Position numbers and translations under genes: made by a program. 64,000 nucleotides of DNA from an uncultured Prevotellaceae bacterium. Its GTDB lineage: Bacteria > Bacteroidota > Bacteroidia > Bacteroidales > Bacteroidaceae. Below are positions 59,154 to 64,000 of this stretch, one piece after another; position 1 is the first letter of the stretch; every line of letters starts with the position of its first letter. Under the pieces are notes generated by a model. It did no database searches, was not told the origin of the DNA, and saw only the letters and a list, made by a program, of their open reading frames with translations. Location of the stretch: assembly GCA_900315095.1 (NCBI GenBank), contig OMXS01000013.1, positions 26,337 through 90,336 of the forward strand. The letters run 5' to 3'.

Positions 59154-61136
59154 ATGAGATTGCGTATTTCTTATGTGTTGAGAATAGCGATGGCGCTGTT
59201 TGCCGTTGCCAGTGTTACTATGGTTTCTGCCGAGGAGTATAATGTTGCATCGCCCGACGGTCGCATCGATGTGAGCATCAGCGACGATGGCGGCAGGTTG
59301 CGCTATGAGACGTGCCTCGACGGTGTGCAGATGCTGCAGCCGTCAGCACTCGGATTGCTTACTACTGCGGGTGATTTTAGTAAAGGATTGCAGATAGTGG
59401 GCGAGGAGAGTCGTAGCGTCAACGAGACCTACAAGATGCGTAACACCAAGGCATCGCACGTTTATTATTGTGCCAACGAACTGACGTTTAAGGTCAAGAA
59501 CGCTGCAGGGCAGCAGTTCTCGGTGCAGTTCCGCGTGAGCAACCGCGATGTGGCGTTCCGCTATCTGCTTGAGCGACAAGGCAAGGACGGCGACACCAAG
59601 CGCACAAGAGTGCTCCGAGAGTTGTCTGCGTTCAACCCCGTTGGCGGCACAAAGACATTTCTTTGTCCGCAGATAGGTCCCGAAACGGGTTGGGAACAGA
59701 CAAAGCCGAGTTATGAGGAGCGCTATCTGCTCGACCAAGAGATGAATGTTCGCTCGCAGTTCGGGCTGGGCTACACCTTCCCATGCTTGTTCAGAGTACC
59801 ATCTTCGCTCAACGCTCAACGCTCGACGCTCAACAACTACTGGATGCTTATCAGCGAGACTGGCGTCACAAGTCAGTATTGTGGTTCGCACCTGAGTGAC
59901 TATACTGCAGGTGAAGGATATTCCATTGCCTTCCCACATGAGGGCGAGAACAATGCCACAGGTTCGGTGGAACCATCTGTGACATTGCCTTCCGCAACCC
60001 CTTGGCGCACCATTACGATGGGCAGCACGCTTGCCCCGATAGTTGAAACGACGGTGGCTTACGACCTCGTAAGTCCACTATATCAGCCTAGCATCGCATA
60101 CAAGGGAGGACGTTACACATGGAGTTGGCTGGTGTGGCAGGATGAGTCAATAAACTACGATGACCAGGTGCAGTTCATAGACCTTGCCTCGAAGATGGGC
60201 TTTGAATATACTCTGGTTGACAACTGGTGGGACGAGCGCATCGGGCGCGACCGCATTGCCGAGCTTAGTCGTTATGCCCAAGAGCGCGGAGTGTCGCTGA
60301 TGCTGTGGTATAACAGCAACGGCAGCGAGAACGATGCACCGCAGACTCCACGCGACTGCATGAGTACTTCCATAGCGCGTCACCGTGAAATGGCGTGGCT
60401 GAAGAGCATCGGCGTGAAGGGAATAAAGGTCGATTTCTTTGGCGGCGACAAGCAACAGACCATGCAACTCTATGAGGACATCCTCGCTGATGCCAATCTC
60501 TACGGTATCCAGGTTATATTCCATGGCTGTACATTGCCGAGAGGGTGGGAGAGAATGTACCCCAACTTCGTGGCGAGCGAGGCGGTGCTCGCTTCCGAGA
60601 ACGTCTTCTTCGACCCGCGACATGCCAACAACGAGGGCAAGGAACTCACCCTGCATCCCTTCATACGCAATGCTGTGGCAAGCATGGACTGGGGTGGCGT
60701 CATCATGAACAAATATCTGAGCCGCGACAACAAGAGCCGACACCGCCGCGCAACGAGCGATATGTTCGAGATAGCAACGGCAATCACTAACCAGAGTGAG
60801 GTGAACTGCATCGCCATGCAGCCCAACAACCTCAGCGAACTGCCTGCAATTGAACTTGAACTGCTTCGCGAGATGCCTACGCAATGGGATGAGACGCGCT
60901 TCATCGACGGCTATCCTGGCCGCTATGTGGTGATGGCTCGCCGCCATGCTGACCGTTGGTATATTGCAGCTCTCAACGGAACTGGAGAACCGTTGTCGCT
61001 CGACCTCTCGCTTCCAATGCTCGATGGCACCGCCTTCACGCTATATACCGACGGCAAACAGAAAGCGTACGATGCTATGAAGACTGCGAAAGTGAAACTG
61101 AAACTCCCAGCACTCGCTGGCGCACTCATAAAATAA
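59154..61136 (+). CDS. Glycoside hydrolase family 97
   Basis: A 660-aa secreted protein (signal peptide to VSAEEY) from ATG at 59154; the frame from 59115 includes the promoter and is rejected. An N-terminal beta-sandwich (about 22-285, starting VASPDGRIDVSIS) is followed by a TIM barrel (about 295-560) and a C-terminal beta domain. GVKGIKVDFFGGDKQ (about 420-434) has an Asp in the position used as nucleophile by retaining alpha-galactosidase-type members. Residues ~216-227 (SLNAQRSTLN) are the translation of a CTCAACGCTCAACGCTC repeat inserted in frame at 59802-59835. Likely cleaves alpha-galactosides. Confidence 0.92.
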   Translation: MRLRISYVLRIAMALFAVASVTMVSAEEYNVASPDGRIDVSISDDGGRLRYETCLDGVQMLQPSALGLLTTAGDFSKGLQIVGEESRSVNETYKMRNTKASHVYYCANELTFKVKNAAGQQFSVQFRVSNRDVAFRYLLERQGKDGDTKRTRVLRELSAFNPVGGTKTFLCPQIGPETGWEQTKPSYEERYLLDQEMNVRSQFGLGYTFPCLFRVPSSLNAQRSTLNNYWMLISETGVTSQYCGSHLSDYTAGEGYSIAFPHEGENNATGSVEPSVTLPSATPWRTITMGSTLAPIVETTVAYDLVSPLYQPSIAYKGGRYTWSWLVWQDESINYDDQVQFIDLASKMGFEYTLVDNWWDERIGRDRIAELSRYAQERGVSLMLWYNSNGSENDAPQTPRDCMSTSIARHREMAWLKSIGVKGIKVDFFGGDKQQTMQLYEDILADANLYGIQVIFHGCTLPRGWERMYPNFVASEAVLASENVFFDPRHANNEGKELTLHPFIRNAVASMDWGGVIMNKYLSRDNKSRHRRATSDMFEIATAITNQSEVNCIAMQPNNLSELPAIELELLREMPTQWDETRFIDGYPGRYVVMARRHADRWYIAALNGTGEPLSLDLSLPMLDGTAFTLYTDGKQKAYDAMKTAKVKLKLPALAGALIK

Positions 61137-61167
61137 AGGAACTATATACTTATCGACTCTATTCCCG

Positions 61168-61211
61168 ACAATCCTTGCTTCTCTTTATAGGGGCAAGGAT
61201 TGTGGTTTTTC
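61168..61211 (+). terminator. Terminator after GH97
   Basis: ACAATCCTTGC pairs perfectly with GCAAGGATTGT around a 14-nt loop, then GGTTTTTCT. Confidence 0.85.
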
Positions 61212-61356
61212 TATTGTAATTCTGCACGTCTTTACACGTTTTTCTTGATATATGACAAGTAAACGTGTGCTTTTACAATTATAAACAATCAAAATACTAT
61301 CATATTGAATTATTATTAGTTGCTTTGCAGTCAGATTGATACAAAAACAACAAATA

Positions 61357-61857
61357 ATGAAACAATTATTAATTTTTATGCGGTCATATCCCGTATTTTG
61401 TGTTTTGCTTATAGGAATCTGTGTGGCATGTTTTTGCAAAGTACCACATACATCATTGAATAATATAGAATCGTTAGACAAGTTTGTGCATGCTGGCATG
61501 TACTTGGTGGCAGGCGGATGTATGCGTATAGAGTGCATGCGTCATTACAAGAAGATGCCGCCTCGTCACATATTGTTCCTGATATGGTTGGTTCCTATCC
61601 TTTTCAGCGGTGTCATCGAACTGCTGCAACCGCTCTTTACTGATGGCCGTCGCAATGGCGAATGGCTCGACTTCGCCTCCAACACCGCAGGTGCCACGCT
61701 GGCCAATCTCGCTGCTATGCTTATGAGTGCTTTGCGTATAAAGGCATATAAGATGTATTATATGCTAATACTGTTGTGCACCCTTACCTTCAAGCAGATT
61801 GCCGATCATTACCTCTCAGGCAAGAGCAATAGGTTCCCCGTGGCCTATACCTATTGA
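61357..61857 (+). CDS. VanZ-like family membrane protein
   Basis: A 166-aa protein from MKQLLIFMRSYP; the upstream TTG frame is less likely. Four hydrophobic segments and the VanZ-type pattern: LDKFVHAGMYLVAGG, SGVIELLQPLF and RRNGEWLDFASNTAGATLAN. Members are small membrane proteins of unclear role; the name comes from a teicoplanin-resistance gene, but resistance is not implied here. It stands alone between a terminator and the TPR regulator. Confidence 0.8.
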   Translation: MKQLLIFMRSYPVFCVLLIGICVACFCKVPHTSLNNIESLDKFVHAGMYLVAGGCMRIECMRHYKKMPPRHILFLIWLVPILFSGVIELLQPLFTDGRRNGEWLDFASNTAGATLANLAAMLMSALRIKAYKMYYMLILLCTLTFKQIADHYLSGKSNRFPVAYTY

Positions 61858-61933
61858 CTACAGGCAGTTTATAAGTTCAAAGTTCTTTGATTTGCTTGCA
61901 CAATGATAATATTTTCTGTATCTTTGCAATGAC

Positions 61934-63559
61934 ATGAGGATTATTCGTTATTTCATAGCCTTTGTTATCGTCGCTATCGTATCTTGCGGAGACCACGAAC
62001 AGATGCTGCGCATGCTGGAACAGGCGGAGCAGCAGAACCGCGACTACGTGCCCTTCACTACTGATAGCCTCGCCCTTGCGCTCACAGACTACTTCGACAG
62101 CCACGGCACACCCAACGAGCGAATGCGTGCCCACTACATCCTCGGCTGCGCATACCGCGACCTTGGCGAGGCGCCCCGCGCCCTTGAGTGCTATAACGAT
62201 GCCGTGGAATGTGCCGACACCACGGCAAAGGACTGCGACTTCAAAACCCTGAGCCGGGTGTATGGACAAATGTCTTATCTATATCACATAGAGCAAATGC
62301 CGGAAATGGAAATGCAGGCAACAAATCATAGTGTAACACATGCCTGGAATGCAAAAGACACACTTGCAGCATTATTCTATGAAAGCACGAAATACGGAGT
62401 TTACTATCAACAGAAACTCTATGAGGAAATACTTTGCCTTACAGAAAAACTGCGTAATGCATACTTATCGGTAGGAAACAAAGAAGAGGCCGCAAGAACT
62501 GTTGCCGTCGCCATTTTGGTGAATCTTGAAAGAGACAGCCTCAAAAAGGCGAAAGAATATATGGACATTTACGAAACTGAGTCGGGATGGTATAACAACG
62601 GAGCAATTAGCAAGGGTAAAGAATTTTACTATTACGAGAAAGGATTATACTATATAAAAATAGCAAAAAACGATTCCGCAGAGTTCTTCTTACGGAAGTT
62701 ATTGGCAGATAACAGTGATACCAATAATAAGAAGGCAGCATTTGAAGGACTCCATCTTCTATATAAAAAGTCGGGACAACGCGACTCAACAATTAAGTAT
62801 TTGGAATTATACTCTGAGTGGAATGACTCCTCATATTATAAAAACGAATCAGAGAGACTTCAGAACATACAAGCGATGTATGACTACAACCGCCATAAGA
62901 TGATAGCAGAAAAGAAAAGCGCGGAGGCAAGCAGGGCAAAACTGACTCTTTCTCTCTTTGCTATTTCTGTAGTATTCCTATTGCTTTTAGTTGCTTATGT
63001 TCATAAGAGAATAAGGGCAAAACGTAATCAGGAGTGGGCAAGGCTAAATACAGACTATCAATACCAGATACAAAAGTATTCACTGCTGCAAGCCGATGTC
63101 TCAAATAGGGAAAGGGAATTTATGCATACCATCAAGCATAAGGATGAAGAACTGCAAAAGATTAGAGATGATATCGCCAAATATCAGGAAGACAAGGCAC
63201 GCCCGGAGAATTGGAGACTGTCATCAAGAATTACTCATTCGAGGATTTACAACGTCATGTGTAATCTTGCTGCTGCGAACATGGAGGCGACATCGAAAGA
63301 ATGGGACGAGTTATCTGAAGTCATGAAAGCAGAAGATGCCGATTTCATAAACAAATTAAAGAACGTCTCACCAGAACTTTCATTGAGAGATTTCAGAATA
63401 TGCTGCCTTGTAAGATTGCGTTTCATTCCATCGCAGATGTACGTCTTACTGAACATCTCACCACAAGCATTGACAAATGCGAGGGTAAGGATGTTAAAGA
63501 AGGTATTCAATAAAGAAGGAGGTGCGAAAGAATTTGACTTACTCATAAGACATCTATAA
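61934..63559 (+). CDS. TPR protein with membrane helix, coiled coil and C-terminal HTH
   Basis: A 541-aa protein. The N-terminus (MRIIRYFIAFVIVAIVSC) is a lipobox-like signal. Residues ~45-330 are tetratricopeptide-like helices (MRAHYILGCAYRDLGEAPRALECY). A helix at about 338-358 crosses the membrane, then a cytoplasmic coiled coil (about 365-430) and a LuxR-like helix-turn-helix end (about 480-530; LSLRDFRICCLVRLRF, MYVLLNISPQALTNARVRM). This layout is common in Bacteroidetes membrane-linked regulators that sense periplasmic state. The target is unknown. Promoter TATCTTTG (61919-61926) just upstream. Confidence 0.8.
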   Translation: MRIIRYFIAFVIVAIVSCGDHEQMLRMLEQAEQQNRDYVPFTTDSLALALTDYFDSHGTPNERMRAHYILGCAYRDLGEAPRALECYNDAVECADTTAKDCDFKTLSRVYGQMSYLYHIEQMPEMEMQATNHSVTHAWNAKDTLAALFYESTKYGVYYQQKLYEEILCLTEKLRNAYLSVGNKEEAARTVAVAILVNLERDSLKKAKEYMDIYETESGWYNNGAISKGKEFYYYEKGLYYIKIAKNDSAEFFLRKLLADNSDTNNKKAAFEGLHLLYKKSGQRDSTIKYLELYSEWNDSSYYKNESERLQNIQAMYDYNRHKMIAEKKSAEASRAKLTLSLFAISVVFLLLLVAYVHKRIRAKRNQEWARLNTDYQYQIQKYSLLQADVSNREREFMHTIKHKDEELQKIRDDIAKYQEDKARPENWRLSSRITHSRIYNVMCNLAAANMEATSKEWDELSEVMKAEDADFINKLKNVSPELSLRDFRICCLVRLRFIPSQMYVLLNISPQALTNARVRMLKKVFNKEGGAKEFDLLIRHL

Positions 63560-63735
63560 CTTCTTGTCACTTTTCTTTGTTTATTTTGACGTTGTGTAAA
63601 AGTGTAAAAATCGCACAACCTGCTCATTATCATAAAGATGCATAATATAGTGCTAAATTTTTCATAACTTTTTATACATTTCGTCTGTTTGTTTATTGTT
63701 ATCTTTGCGCCATCAATAATAAACAACTATTCGAA

Positions 63736-63843
63736 ATGAAAAAATTATTTGTATCTTTAACAATGTTGTTCTGTTTCGTTACTTACATGTCAGCAACAGA
63801 ACCCATTTTTCCTTCTGGTGATCCTGCTCGGGCGGATTTGTAA
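63736..63843 (+). CDS. 35-codon ORF with signal peptide, probably truncated by the RAYT element
   Basis: Starts MKKLFVSLTMLFCFVTYMSA, a typical signal peptide, and stops 15 residues later in PSGDPARADL. A TATCTTTG -7 element is at 63710-63717, so it is probably transcribed. The last codons (GGGCGGATTTGTAA) form the left half of the REP hairpin next to the transposase, suggesting an exported protein gene cut short by the element. Confidence 0.5.
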   Translation: MKKLFVSLTMLFCFVTYMSATEPIFPSGDPARADL

Positions 63844-63880
63844 TCTGCCTACATTGAGTATTAGCATTTGTAATGTACAA
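63831..63880. repeat. REP hairpins beside the Y1 transposase
   Basis: GGCGGATTTGTAATCTGCC (63831-63849) and TTAGCATTTGTAATGTACAA (63861-63880) are two short hairpins of the same shape (GATT-TGT-AATC, CATT-TGT-AATG), as found flanking REP-associated transposases. Confidence 0.65.
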
Positions 63881-63892
63881 TAGACCAAACCT

Positions 63893-64000
63893 ATGGCAAC
63901 ATTAAGATTATCAAAAGAACTCTACTTCACCACATCAACAATCATTGATTGGATGGACGTTTTCACGCGGCCACTCTATAAGCATATCATCGTTGACTCG
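63893..64000 (+). CDS. REP-associated tyrosine (Y1/IS200-like) transposase, 5' end only
   Basis: Thirty-six codons from MATLRLSKELYFTTSTIIDW are in the window, continuing MDVFTRPLYKHIIVDS. The phrase (F-T-TIIDWMDVFTRPLYK-IIVDS) matches the start of Bacteroidetes RAYT proteins, whose HUH motif and catalytic Tyr would lie beyond the edge. The REP hairpins directly upstream support this. Such proteins move or maintain REP sequences as single-strand nucleases. Confidence 0.75.
   Translation, partial: MATLRLSKELYFTTSTIIDWMDVFTRPLYKHIIVDS

Overview
The window looks like chromosomal DNA of a Bacteroidales bacterium, most likely Prevotellaceae. Supporting signs are the Bacteroidetes-type promoter (TTTG, 19-21 nt, TAnnTTTG) ahead of many genes, the porG-uppS-bamA-ompH-murI cluster, a single fused SecDF, BtuG-type vitamin B12 capture, many secreted proteins with a shared C-terminal tail, and very degenerate Shine-Dalgarno sites. 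No rRNA or tRNA gene, prophage or CRISPR array was seen.

Layout. 1-4.5 kb: a truncated M50 protease, a uridine kinase-like nucleoside kinase, a Na/Pi transporter and a DEDDh exonuclease. 4.7-7.6 kb: a secreted BspA-like/Big2 protein behind a roughly 300-nt candidate structured RNA with its own promoter and terminator, then a repeat-rich spacer. 7.6-11.1 kb: cobalamin riboswitch, btuB-like receptor and btuG-like surface lipoprotein. 11.3-18.4 kb (minus): a lipoprotein, and a mixed operon of ABC solute-binding protein, FecCD/BtuC permease, prmC, recX, pyrE, SRPBCC protein and argH. 18.6-30 kb (minus): a repeat-module secreted protein, then two more cobalamin-riboswitch units, one driving a 369-aa surface protein and a 2167-aa giant secreted protein, the other a DUF4465-like lipoprotein. 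30-34 kb: a 1218-aa multi-domain secreted protein followed by an 80-aa small protein. 34-35.3 kb: a gene-free stretch packed with repeats. 35.3-40.4 kb: ribD, a patatin-like lipase, a GH5 glycosidase and a DUF6242-like lipoprotein. 40.4-47.3 kb: envelope biogenesis cluster (porG, uppS, bamA, three ompH/skp, murI). 47.4-51.9 kb: LolC/E-like permease and rbfA, divergent from kduI-kduD plus an unknown secreted protein; then HU. 52-58.8 kb: rhomboid protease, EEP-family hydrolase, secDF and a histidine acid phosphatase. 59-64 kb: GH97, VanZ-like protein, a TPR/membrane/HTH regulator, a 35-codon signal-peptide ORF and the start of a REP-associated (Y1) transposase.

The clearest functional theme is vitamin B12. 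Three separate adenosylcobalamin-type riboswitches control outer-membrane and surface proteins; the DUF4465-like fold occurs both as a stand-alone riboswitch-controlled lipoprotein and inside the riboswitch-controlled giant. A second theme is secretion: six proteins end in a related tail, and the type IX component PorG is encoded nearby. The third theme is non-coding. Six spacers carry imperfect tandem repeats of unrelated or weakly related sequence but the same 22-nt period, and several families of low-complexity or palindromic repeats have entered both spacers and reading frames (prmC, the ABC solute-binding gene, GH97, the patatin stop codon). All identifications rest on reading sequence and motifs; no database search was run.
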